From the NCBI GenBank assembly GCA_934183355.1, contig CAKPST010000002.1, forward strand, positions 6,079 through 70,078: a stretch of DNA of 64,000 nucleotides, given 5' to 3'. Source of the DNA: an uncultured Prevotella sp. GTDB taxonomy: Bacteria > Bacteroidota > Bacteroidia > Bacteroidales > Bacteroidaceae. The first letter of the stretch is position 1; every line of letters starts with the position of its first letter. The translations under genes were made by a program, and so were the position numbers. Below are positions 52,777 to 61,239 of this stretch, in pieces. The notes beneath the pieces were generated by a model. It was not told the origin of the DNA. It was given only the letters and a program-made list of their open reading frames with translations, and ran no database searches.

Positions 52777-54585
52777 TTAGTGCTGGTCGAGGTCGTCGTC
52801 CTCTATACGTATGCGTCCGTCGTAGGTCATCAGGTCCTCGCGGCGGTATTTGTATAGTGGCGACGCTATCGACTGTGTTGGGTCGTAGTGGTTGGAGCGT
52901 ATGTCAAAAATGCCGCACATAAGCTCGTAGACCAGGTCGTTGGTGAAATACTTGTCCTTGTTTGTTACAAGTGCTTCAGCAGTTGCCGAATGTTCTTTGC
53001 GGTAATTATCTGACAGATACACCCACATAGGTATGCGCACCATCTTGAATCCGAGGAATCGCGGCGAGCGTCGCATGTCGGGAATGCCGCCGTGGTCGGA
53101 GAAGTAGACCATCGACTGTAGGTTGAGTCGGCTGTCGGCGTAGTCGAACACGCGGTGGAGTAGGGCATCGGTGTAGTGTATCGAGTTGCGATAGCACTCT
53201 ACATCGCCGAGGTCGGTGCGCAGATTGTGCTTGTCGGCATACGACAAGGGGTAGCGGTTCTCGTAGTTGAAGTGCGAACCCTTGAGATGCAGCACCACAA
53301 AGTTGTCCTCCTCTGGATTTATTTCGTCGAGGAATGTCAGCAGCGATTCGTCAAATTGCTGCACACCGCCTTCCTTCTTCACCCACTTGGCAGTGTCGGC
53401 AGTCTGTGCCACGAGTGTCACCGACGTGTCGTTGATGCCTATGTAGCTCTGATTGCTATACCATTTGACACGATATCCAGCTCTGCGTGCAATGTCCACG
53501 ATGGAGCATGAGTCGCAGAAGGGCTTGTTATTGTACTGATTGCGCTCTGTGAGCACACGTTCGAGCGACGGCACGGTCTGCATAGCACACGAATAAGCGT
53601 TGGGGAAGAAGATGAATCCTGAGTTCTCATCGTCCTTCTTCTCTGTCTCCCAGGGTGTTGTCTGCCATGGCTGATTGGGCTGGAATGCCGACATATAGTC
53701 GCGACAAGCCGACTCGCCAATCACCATTATTATTGTTTTGCCCTGACGTTTGCCAGTTTTCTCAGTCACATTATTCTCCACAGTCAGCGACTCAAGTCGT
53801 TGTTTCATTCCCGAACGATAGAGCATCACCTCACGGTTGTAGTTGCGTGTGTCGATGTATAGCGTCATGATGCCAGTGCGCACAAACAGTCCGTGGCGTT
53901 TCTTCCATATATATATGGTGAAGTAGGCAAACAGAGCTGCTACGAGACCTGTTATGGCAGTCTGCGCTGTCGTGTTGCCATCGGTTATGATGTGCTCTAT
54001 GCCGCAGCTATTGGCTGCTATGCACAGTGCTGTTGTGGCTACTGTAGCCAACAGGATGGCAGCCGACTTCCATACGGCAAACGAGCGCACAAACTCCACA
54101 GCTTCAGTGAAATAGGTATTGAGCAGCGGTTGCATGCCCGCCTCGTCTACACAGGTGTGGTAGGTGGCATAGTATACAGCCTGTGCCACAGGCAGCAGTA
54201 TGAGCAATGTCTCTATAATGCCAAATACAATTCCCGCCGCAACAGGGCTAAGTGTTGACAGTACGGCCTGTCCTGCGGTGAGCCATCCGAACAGGTAAAT
54301 GCCAAAAGCAATGTCCATGTGGTTGTCGTAGTCGGGCGATGTGGCTCGGTGGGCAAGATGATATATCACGTTGTATGTCACAATCCACAGTGTGGCGGTG
54401 AGCAAGGCGGCAGCCAAAGTGGCTGTGTTTGGTTGCAATAGACACATTGGGACGACGGCTTGCAGCGCTGCCAATAGATAGCGTCTCAACTGCTGTCCGC
54501 GTGAGTTGCGAGCCAGTCCTCGGTTAAATCGTCTGAATATGAAGTTGCCTATTGCCGCGAGATAAATGAATATAAGTATTGGCAT
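52777..54585 (-). CDS. Phosphoethanolamine transferase-like sulfatase-fold protein
   Basis: 602 aa. Several N-terminal membrane helices (to about 245) and a periplasmic alkaline-phosphatase-fold domain: IMVIGESACRDYMSAF (metal Glu), nucleophile Thr in AMQTVPSLERVLTE, LHLKGSHFNYENRYP and VYFSDHGG. This resembles EptA/CptA enzymes that put phosphoethanolamine on lipid A or core sugars. It is the last gene of the LPS operon, which supports the assignment. Confidence 0.85.
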   Translation of the reverse strand: MPILIFIYLAAIGNFIFRRFNRGLARNSRGQQLRRYLLAALQAVVPMCLLQPNTATLAAALLTATLWIVTYNVIYHLAHRATSPDYDNHMDIAFGIYLFGWLTAGQAVLSTLSPVAAGIVFGIIETLLILLPVAQAVYYATYHTCVDEAGMQPLLNTYFTEAVEFVRSFAVWKSAAILLATVATTALCIAANSCGIEHIITDGNTTAQTAITGLVAALFAYFTIYIWKKRHGLFVRTGIMTLYIDTRNYNREVMLYRSGMKQRLESLTVENNVTEKTGKRQGKTIIMVIGESACRDYMSAFQPNQPWQTTPWETEKKDDENSGFIFFPNAYSCAMQTVPSLERVLTERNQYNNKPFCDSCSIVDIARRAGYRVKWYSNQSYIGINDTSVTLVAQTADTAKWVKKEGGVQQFDESLLTFLDEINPEEDNFVVLHLKGSHFNYENRYPLSYADKHNLRTDLGDVECYRNSIHYTDALLHRVFDYADSRLNLQSMVYFSDHGGIPDMRRSPRFLGFKMVRIPMWVYLSDNYRKEHSATAEALVTNKDKYFTNDLVYELMCGIFDIRSNHYDPTQSIASPLYKYRREDLMTYDGRIRIEDDDLDQH

Positions 54586-54628
54586 TGTCGTTGGTGTGAA
54601 GTGTTTTGTTGTTTTTTATTGCTTCAGA

Positions 54629-55384
54629 CTACAGGTCGAGTTCGAAGCTAACGTTGTGTCGCTTCGAGTATTTGGTCCAGAACAGCTTGCGCTCTTCGAG
54701 AATGGTGTCAATACATTCGTCGATGCTGAATCCGCGTTCTTGTGCATACACCTTTGCTATTGTCGTGAAGAACTTCTTTTTTCCCCACAGACGTGCGAAG
54801 TTGGCGCATCCCATTTTCAGCGGTACATTGCCAAAGTGCATGCGATTGATGTCTACTACAGAGAAGTGGAAGTTGCCATTGTCGTCGCGTTGCCACAGAA
54901 TATTGCCCGGCGAATAGTCGCGGTGTAGCATTCTGGCGTTGTGCATACGTGCCGTGAACTTGGCAAACGCCTCGGCAAGTGGTGTGTAGAAATCTTCGTC
55001 AGCGTCTATCACCTCATAGAATCGGTTGGGGTAGGGGCATTGTATGCTTATGAAATACGACTCCTGGAGTATTCCCATCTGTCGGTTTTCGATGTAAGCC
55101 ACAGCCTCTGGTGTCTCCACTCCAGCCTTCAGCAGCAGCGAAGGATATTCGTAAGCGCGTCGTCCCTTGGGCTGGCGTATTGCGAGCGAATATATGATGG
55201 CGTTGAGGAAGTGGGGTGCGTGGTAGCGTTTGACGTTGAGGCTCAGTCCGTCGGGTGTGGTGAACACCTTTATAAGGTTGCGTCCATTGTGTATGGTCTC
55301 TCCCTCGTCGGCCATGCGCGACGGCAGCGACTCGATGAAAGGACGCAAGTGTGAGTATTTCTCTTGGATTTCTATTCTTTGCAT
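54629..55384 (-). CDS. Lipopolysaccharide kinase (Kdo/WaaP/InaA-like)
   Basis: 251 aa from ATG 55384 (MQRIEIQEKYSH); the upstream extension is lysine-rich and unlike the family. Kinase features: KVFTTPDGLSLNVKRY (Lys), catalytic loop MLHRDYSPGNILW and metal Asp in FSVVDINRM. Family members phosphorylate Kdo or heptose in the LPS inner core. It lies between a GT4 gene and the phosphoethanolamine transferase gene in one operon. Confidence 0.87.
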   Translation of the reverse strand: MQRIEIQEKYSHLRPFIESLPSRMADEGETIHNGRNLIKVFTTPDGLSLNVKRYHAPHFLNAIIYSLAIRQPKGRRAYEYPSLLLKAGVETPEAVAYIENRQMGILQESYFISIQCPYPNRFYEVIDADEDFYTPLAEAFAKFTARMHNARMLHRDYSPGNILWQRDDNGNFHFSVVDINRMHFGNVPLKMGCANFARLWGKKKFFTTIAKVYAQERGFSIDECIDTILEERKLFWTKYSKRHNVSFELDL

Positions 55385-55418
55385 GGTTGTCTGGATATAG
55401 TTGTGGGGTGACTTTTTT

Positions 55419-56549
55419 TTATAGTTTGCTGTATATCTTAGCCACTTGCAGCGCGGTGTCGTTGTTTTCAAACCGCTTGACGTATTCTCGGCTGCGCTCT
55501 ATGCGCTGCTCGCGTCCTTCGGCTCCGCTGAGAGTAAGTTTGATGGCATCGGCAAACGATTGGTGATCGTCGGGCGCCACATATAGGCAGTCGGCGCCAC
55601 CTGCTTCTTCAAGACACGAGCCTGTGCAAGCCACTACGGGCAGTCCGCTTTGTATAGCTTCGATGATGGGTATGCCGAATCCTTCGTAACGCGAAGGGTA
55701 GACAAATGTCTCGGCGAGCTGGTATATGGCTTGCAAGTCGTCGTCGCCTATACCCGACATGATGTGCAGTCGGTGGCTTACGCCGAGTTGCTTGGCTGTC
55801 TTCTCCACTATAGATGTGTATTTGGTGCGACGTCCTACGATGACGAGGTGTATGTCGTCGGGCAGCGATGGCAGTGCCTTGACAGCAAGTGCAGCATTCT
55901 TGCGCTCTTCGATGGTGCCCACGTTCAGCACAAATCGCTTGGGCAGTTGCAGTCGTTGTTGTGCTGCCTTGATTTGTGATGGCGACAGAGTGTTGGCAAA
56001 GCGTCCCGAGCAACTCTGATATACCACGTCGATGCGGTCGGCTGTGACACCGCCATATTCCATGATGTCGCGTTTGGTACACTCGCTGATGGCTATGATG
56101 CGGTCTGCCTCGCGACATGTCAGATGAAACTTGGCTTTGTAGAATGCCACGTCTATAGGATTGTAGTATTCGGGATGGCGCAGAAAGATGAGGTCGTGTA
56201 TGGTGACGACGGTCTTGATGCCAGCAGCCTTCACGCCAATGGGCAGTTCTCCCGACAGTCCGTGGAATATGTCCACGTTGTCACGTCTCAGGTCCTTGAC
56301 GATGCCCCACGAGCGCCACACGGCACGTGCTATGCCACTGCGTGCCTTGGATGGGTATACGTAGTGCATGCGTTGTGTCTCAGCCACTTGCGAGCGCAGC
56401 GTGTCGCGTCCCTTGTCTGGGGCATATAGCAGCATGGTGCAGTTGGCAGGCAGTGTGCGCTGTAGGTCGTTGACAAGTGTTCGTGAGTAGTTGCCCAGTC
56501 CGGTATTGTTGCGCACCAGTCGTTTGGCGTCGTATGCTATTGTCGTCAT
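55419..56549 (-). CDS. Glycosyltransferase family 4
   Basis: 376 aa from ATG 56549 (MTTIAYDAKRLVRNNTGLG). GT-B fold with VGTIEERKNAALAVKALP, LVIVGRRTKYTS and the EX7E motif YEGFGIPIIEAIQSGLPVV. It probably extends the LPS core; the sugar is unknown. It starts 7 bp after the acyltransferase stop, in the same operon. Confidence 0.9.
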   Translation of the reverse strand: MTTIAYDAKRLVRNNTGLGNYSRTLVNDLQRTLPANCTMLLYAPDKGRDTLRSQVAETQRMHYVYPSKARSGIARAVWRSWGIVKDLRRDNVDIFHGLSGELPIGVKAAGIKTVVTIHDLIFLRHPEYYNPIDVAFYKAKFHLTCREADRIIAISECTKRDIMEYGGVTADRIDVVYQSCSGRFANTLSPSQIKAAQQRLQLPKRFVLNVGTIEERKNAALAVKALPSLPDDIHLVIVGRRTKYTSIVEKTAKQLGVSHRLHIMSGIGDDDLQAIYQLAETFVYPSRYEGFGIPIIEAIQSGLPVVACTGSCLEEAGGADCLYVAPDDHQSFADAIKLTLSGAEGREQRIERSREYVKRFENNDTALQVAKIYSKL

Positions 56550-56556
56550 TCTTAGT

Positions 56557-57468
56557 CTATTTATTGATGTTAACCACCTTTCCATTCTCTATCCTGTACA
56601 TCCTGTTGAACTCCTCGTGGGTGCGTTTCCAGCGGTTGTGAGTCCACAGATAATACTCTGGATGTCGGCGTATGGTCTGTTCGAGCAGCACGAAGAATCG
56701 GCTTGTCAGCTCGTTTTCGGGCATTGATTTGGGGTCGTCTGTGAGCAGATGGAAGGTCACGGTGTAGTAGCCGCGTCGTGGTCGCTCCATCTCGGCATAA
56801 TACACGGCGTTGTTCATCTTGCGTATGATGCGCTCCGAACCTGTGAACACTCCCGTGTCGTGATTGAGGAAGGGCAGCCACAGATGGGTGTTGATGTAGC
56901 GTGGTCCCTGGTCGGCTATATATCCGAAGAGCGAGCGCACTCCGTCGCGGCGCAACTTGACGAGTTCGCGCAGAATGTCGTTCTTAGGTACTACGATGCC
57001 CGACGGTTGCGACGAGCGTATGCGTCTGAATAGCTTGTCCATTGACTTAGAGCGCAGCGGCTTGTAGACCAGTCCCATCTTGCGTCCTTCGTGGAATGCT
57101 ATACCAACGCACGACAGCCACTCCCAGTTGCAGTAGTGTCCGAGCAGCGCAGCGCAGTCTTGTCCAGCCTTGAAGTGTCCTTCTATCTGTTCTGCCCCCA
57201 CCACCTTGAGTCGTCTGCGCAGCTGTTTGTCGCTGATGCTGAGCAGCTTGATGGTCTCCACAAAGTAGTCGCAGAGCCAGTGATAGAACTTGCGCTCAAT
57301 GCCCTTAATCTCACTCTCCGTCTTTTCGGGAAACGAAGTAGTGAGATTCTTACGCACTACGTCGCGGCGATAGCCCACGACGTAATACATTATTATATAG
57401 GCTAAGTCGCTCAGCACATATAGAATGCCGAATGGCAAGAGCGACAGAAGGTATATGGGGTAGTACAT
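56557..57468 (-). CDS. Lipid A acyltransferase (LpxL/HtrB family)
   Basis: 303 aa with an N-terminal membrane anchor (about 5-32). The catalytic H(x)4E motif is GHYCNWEW. Also seen: LVYKPLRSKSMDKLFRRIR, IADQGPRYINTHLWLPFL and TGVFTGSERI. It adds a secondary acyl chain to lipid A from acyl-ACP at the inner membrane. Situated 16 bp after an MsbA-like transporter gene, which fits lipid A synthesis followed by flipping. Confidence 0.92.
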   Translation of the reverse strand: MYYPIYLLSLLPFGILYVLSDLAYIIMYYVVGYRRDVVRKNLTTSFPEKTESEIKGIERKFYHWLCDYFVETIKLLSISDKQLRRRLKVVGAEQIEGHFKAGQDCAALLGHYCNWEWLSCVGIAFHEGRKMGLVYKPLRSKSMDKLFRRIRSSQPSGIVVPKNDILRELVKLRRDGVRSLFGYIADQGPRYINTHLWLPFLNHDTGVFTGSERIIRKMNNAVYYAEMERPRRGYYTVTFHLLTDDPKSMPENELTSRFFVLLEQTIRRHPEYYLWTHNRWKRTHEEFNRMYRIENGKVVNINK

Positions 57469-57484
57469 ATCGTTGTGATTAGTT

Positions 57485-59311
57485 TTACTTCTGCATTTCG
57501 TGCAGTTTCTTATAGTATCCTCCCTGAGCTATCAGCTCGTCGTGTGTGCCACGCTCCACAATCTCGCCTTCGTGCATCACGCATATCTCGTCGGCGTTCT
57601 TGATGGTAGAGAGGCGGTGGGCTATAGCCACGGTGGTGCGAGTCTTCATCAGGCGCTCCAGTGCATCCTGCACCAGACGCTCGCTCTCGGTGTCGAGAGC
57701 CGATGTTGCCTCGTCGAGGATGAGGATAGGCGGATTCTTGAGAATAGCACGTGCAATGCTCACACGCTGACGCTGTCCGCCAGACAGACGTCCACCACGG
57801 TCGCCAATGTTGGTGTCGTAGCCGTGCTCGGTCTGCATGATAAATTCGTGAGCGTTGGCAATGTGTGCCGCCTGCTCTATCTGTTCCTCTGTAGCGCTGT
57901 CTACGCCGAAGGTGATGTTGTTGCGGAACGAGTCGTTGAAGAGTATCGCCTCCTGATTGACATTGCCAATGAGCTGGCGCAGGTCGTGTATGCCAAGGTC
58001 CTTGACATTGATGCCGTCGATGAGCACCTCGCCCTCCTGCACATCATAGTAGCGTGGTATGAGGTCGACGAGAGTCGACTTGCCCGAACCACTCTGTCCT
58101 ACGAGTGCTACGGTCTTGCCCTTCTCTATCACGAGGTTGATGTCCTTGAGCACCCACTGCTCGCCATAACGGAACGACACGTGGCGGAACTCAATCTGAT
58201 GTTCAAACGACGCTATGTGCTTGGGCTGTGCAGGCTCCTTGATAGTGTTCTCTGCCTTCAATATCTTGTCCACACGCTCCATTGAGGCAAGGCCCTTGGG
58301 GATGTTGTAGCCAGCCTTGGAGAAATCCTTGAGAGGATTGATGATGGAGTAGAGCATCACGAGATAGTAGATGAACGTAGGACCCGACAATATCTGCTGG
58401 TCGAGCACCAGGATGCCGCCCACCCACAACACGATGATAATGAGCACCGTACCGAGAAATTCGCTCATAGGGTGGGCCATCTGTTGGCGTATATTGACAC
58501 GCTGCACCGAGTTGCGATAGTCGGAGTTGATGCGGTCGAAGCGCTGGTTCATCTTGTCCTCGGCGCAGAAAGCCTTGATGATGCGCAGTCCGCCGAGTGT
58601 TTCCTCCACTTGCGACATGGTGTCGCTCCACAGTGACTGCGCCGCTATCGACTTGCGCTTGAGCTTTCTGCCCACAAATCCCATAAACCATCCGAATATC
58701 GGCACAAACACCAGAGTGAAGAGTGTCAGCTGCCATGATATGAAGAGCAGGGCAGTGAAGTAGGAGATGATGAGAATAGGATTCTTGAAGAGCATGTCCA
58801 ACGACGACATTATGCTGCTCTCTATCTCGCCCACATCGCCCGTCATACGTGCAATGATGTCGCCCTTGCGTTCCTCTGAGAAGAATCCGAGAGGCAGCGA
58901 CGTAATCTTGTGGTAGAGTTGGTTGCGTATGTCGCGCACCACGCCAGTGCGTATAGGAATGATAGTGGCAGACGAGAGGAAGTAGGCTCCCGTCTTGAGA
59001 AATGTAGCAAAGGCAAGAAAGAGTCCGATGAGCAACAGTGTTGTCGTCGGTCCGACATTGCCTATGAGCTGTGTGACATAGTAGTCGGCATTGTTGGCAA
59101 GCACCTCCTTGAGGTTGTCGAGGCTCCACGGCATGAGCTGTGTCGCCGTGCCGGCTCCCTCTGTGCGGAACAGAATCTGCAAAATAGGGATAAGGGCAGC
59201 AAACGAGAAGATGTTGAGCACTGCCGACAGGATGTTGAACACCACTGTCAGCGCCAGATACTTCTTGTAGGGCGGGATGAAGCGCCGCAGTATTTGGAGG
59301 AATTCTTTCAT
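57485..59311 (-). CDS. ABC transporter, fused permease/ATPase (MsbA-like)
   Basis: 608 aa: six membrane helices (to about 340), then an ATPase with Walker A LVGQSGSGKSTLVDL, signature LSGGQRQRVSIARA, Walker B ILILDEATSALD and H-loop IAHRLST. Half-transporter that works as a homodimer; MsbA flips lipid A core across the inner membrane. The neighbouring acyltransferase and core-modifying genes support that role over drug export. Confidence 0.9.
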   Translation of the reverse strand: MKEFLQILRRFIPPYKKYLALTVVFNILSAVLNIFSFAALIPILQILFRTEGAGTATQLMPWSLDNLKEVLANNADYYVTQLIGNVGPTTTLLLIGLFLAFATFLKTGAYFLSSATIIPIRTGVVRDIRNQLYHKITSLPLGFFSEERKGDIIARMTGDVGEIESSIMSSLDMLFKNPILIISYFTALLFISWQLTLFTLVFVPIFGWFMGFVGRKLKRKSIAAQSLWSDTMSQVEETLGGLRIIKAFCAEDKMNQRFDRINSDYRNSVQRVNIRQQMAHPMSEFLGTVLIIIVLWVGGILVLDQQILSGPTFIYYLVMLYSIINPLKDFSKAGYNIPKGLASMERVDKILKAENTIKEPAQPKHIASFEHQIEFRHVSFRYGEQWVLKDINLVIEKGKTVALVGQSGSGKSTLVDLIPRYYDVQEGEVLIDGINVKDLGIHDLRQLIGNVNQEAILFNDSFRNNITFGVDSATEEQIEQAAHIANAHEFIMQTEHGYDTNIGDRGGRLSGGQRQRVSIARAILKNPPILILDEATSALDTESERLVQDALERLMKTRTTVAIAHRLSTIKNADEICVMHEGEIVERGTHDELIAQGGYYKKLHEMQK

Positions 59312-59337
59312 TGGGATTAATTTACGTTAGAGCCGTG

Positions 59338-60669
59338 TTACTTAATGCACTCTCCCAGCAGTGTAGCCGATGTAGAGTCAGTGATCTTCACCATAACTCG
59401 TTCGCCGATGTGGTGTCCGTTCTTGTCGAACACAACAGCCTTGTTCTGCTCGGTGCGTCCCATCAGTTGTTCGCGTGAACGCTTAGAGAATCCCTCAACC
59501 AACACCTCGAAAGTCTTGCCCACATCCTTGCGGTTCTGCTCGGCAGATACTTCGGTCTGTAGCTTTATAAGCTCGTTGAGTCGCTCTATCTTCACCTCCT
59601 CCGACACGTTGTCGGGCAGGTGCTTGGCAGCGTATGTGCCGGGGCGCTCGCTATATTTGAACATGAATGCTGAGTCGAACATACACTCGCGCACCAATGA
59701 CAATGTCTCGGCATGGTCCTCGGGTGTCTCGTCGTGGTAGCCCACAAAGATGTCGGTGGTCAAGCCACAGCCTGGGATGATGCGGCGGATGGCTTCTACG
59801 CGCTCCAGATATTGCTCTCTGGTGTACTTGCGGTTCATCAGCTTCAATATCTTGGTCGAACCACTCTGTGCTGGGAAGTGGATGTGCTTGCAGAGGTTAG
59901 GCTCCTCGGCGATGGCATAGAGGATGTCGTCGGTCATGTCCTCGGGGTTGGATGTGGTGAATCGTACACGCATGTCGGGCACACTCTGTGCCACCTTGCG
60001 CAGCAGTTCGGCAAACGAACATCCACCCTCGATGCGCTTTCCGGCAGGAGTGAGTCCGTAGCTGTTGACGTTCTGTCCGAGGAGTGTCACCTCCTTGAAT
60101 CCGCGGTCGTGCAGATCTTTCACCTCGCGCAGAATGCTCTCTACGTCGCGCGAGCGTTCGCGTCCACGTGTGTAGGGCACGATGCAGTAGTGGCAGAAGT
60201 TGTTGCAGCCACGCATGATGCTCACAAAACCGCTGACACGGTTGGCGCCGATGCGCTGTGGGATGACGTCGCGATAGGTCTCGGTGGTAGACAGTTCGAT
60301 GTTGCATGCGTTCTGTCCGTTCTCGCACTGTGCAATCATGTCTGGCAAGTTGAGGTAAGAGTCAGGACCGCACACCAGATTGGCGTAGTGGTTGTTGATC
60401 AAGTCCTCGCGTACACGCTCAGCCATGCAGCCCAGCACACCGAGGATGAGCTGTCTGCCCTTCTTCTGTTCGGCGTGCAGCGTCTCCAGACGGTTGTAAA
60501 TCTTGTTCTCAGCATTCTCACGAATGGAGCATGTGTTGAGGAATATAGCCTCGGCTTCGTCCTCGTTTTCGCACAGTTCGTAGCCAGCCATCTGCATGAT
60601 GGATGCCACTACTTCAGAGTCTGCCACGTTCATCTGGCAGCCGTATGTCTCGATAAATAGTTTCTTCAT
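59338..60669 (-). CDS. miaB: tRNA-2-methylthio-N6-dimethylallyladenosine synthase MiaB
   Basis: 443 aa. The N-terminal UPF0004 domain has ETYGCQMNVADSEV with further cysteines (LNTCSIRENA, LGCMAERV); the radical-SAM motif is GCNNFCHYCIVPYTRGRERS; a TRAM domain closes the chain (GKTFEVLVEG...). It adds a methylthio group to A37 of tRNAs reading UNN codons. Spacing of 26 bp to the MsbA-like gene suggests it heads the operon. Confidence 0.95.
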   Translation of the reverse strand: MKKLFIETYGCQMNVADSEVVASIMQMAGYELCENEDEAEAIFLNTCSIRENAENKIYNRLETLHAEQKKGRQLILGVLGCMAERVREDLINNHYANLVCGPDSYLNLPDMIAQCENGQNACNIELSTTETYRDVIPQRIGANRVSGFVSIMRGCNNFCHYCIVPYTRGRERSRDVESILREVKDLHDRGFKEVTLLGQNVNSYGLTPAGKRIEGGCSFAELLRKVAQSVPDMRVRFTTSNPEDMTDDILYAIAEEPNLCKHIHFPAQSGSTKILKLMNRKYTREQYLERVEAIRRIIPGCGLTTDIFVGYHDETPEDHAETLSLVRECMFDSAFMFKYSERPGTYAAKHLPDNVSEEVKIERLNELIKLQTEVSAEQNRKDVGKTFEVLVEGFSKRSREQLMGRTEQNKAVVFDKNGHHIGERVMVKITDSTSATLLGECIK

Positions 60670-60699
60670 TTATATAATAATGTATGTTTCAAGTGGATA

Positions 60700-60715
60700 T
60701 ATCTTTGCAAAGATA
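60700..60715. promoter_or_regulatory. Palindromic -7 element upstream of miaB
   Basis: TATCTTTGCAAAGATA gives a -7 box TATCTTTG on each strand. The minus box (60708-60715) suits miaB, 38 bp away. The plus box would point into the structured element at 60881. No good -33 is seen for the plus direction. Confidence 0.5.
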
Positions 60716-60880
60716 CTAAAAAAAGAATAAATGAGGAGTATAAATGCAGCAGAATGAGATGGGGGAGGGCGCTATACTATAAAAAAACTTTTTTCTTTTT
60801 TTATCTGCAATACTGCAATTCGGTGTAGTAGTGATGCGTGTAATGTGCTGTGTGTCAAAAGTTTAGTATAAAAACAACGG

Positions 60881-61093
60881 CTTGCAGTAGCCCAAATTAA
60901 TCTGCAATCTACTGCAACAACTGCAATCTATAGGCGTTACCTTTGCAAACGAGGCTTGTTTACAATGCAAACAAGCCTTACTTGCACATCAAACAAGCCT
61001 TAGTTGCAATGCAAACAAGCCTTAGTTGCAATGCAAACAAGCCTTGTTTGAAAGAATTGCAGTTGATTGCAGATTAATTTGGGCTACTGCAAG
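60881..61093. repeat. Nested-palindrome element B with a 22-bp tandem array
   Basis: Outer arms 60881-60917 and 61057-61093 are complementary at 36 of 37 bases. Inside, four tandem 22-bp units begin at 60968, 60990, 61012 and 61034 (core CAAACAAGCCTTAGTTGCA), preceded by one unit in the opposite sense at 60945-60966. A TAnnTTTG box (TACCTTTG, 60938-60945) points into the array. Short TACTGCAA/TTGCAGTA motifs recur in and around the arms. No ORF. The unit is shared with element A at 37572-37807. The rest of 60670-61239 holds only AT-rich spacer and the miaB promoter. Confidence 0.85.
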
Positions 61094-61239
61094 TCGTCGT
61101 GATTACGGTTAAGTATCAGATATACAATGAGTTACACTTGATGGTGTGGATGTGTATTGCAGTATTGCAGTAGAAAACACAAAAACTTGTTTATAGACAT
61201 AAGAACAAGAAATGGTGATATAATTCTACAGTCCACGCA

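Noticed and set aside
60945-61055. CRISPR-like array of short repeats
   Set aside because: The 22-bp units are directly contiguous with no unique spacers, one unit is inverted, and there are no cas genes anywhere in the window.
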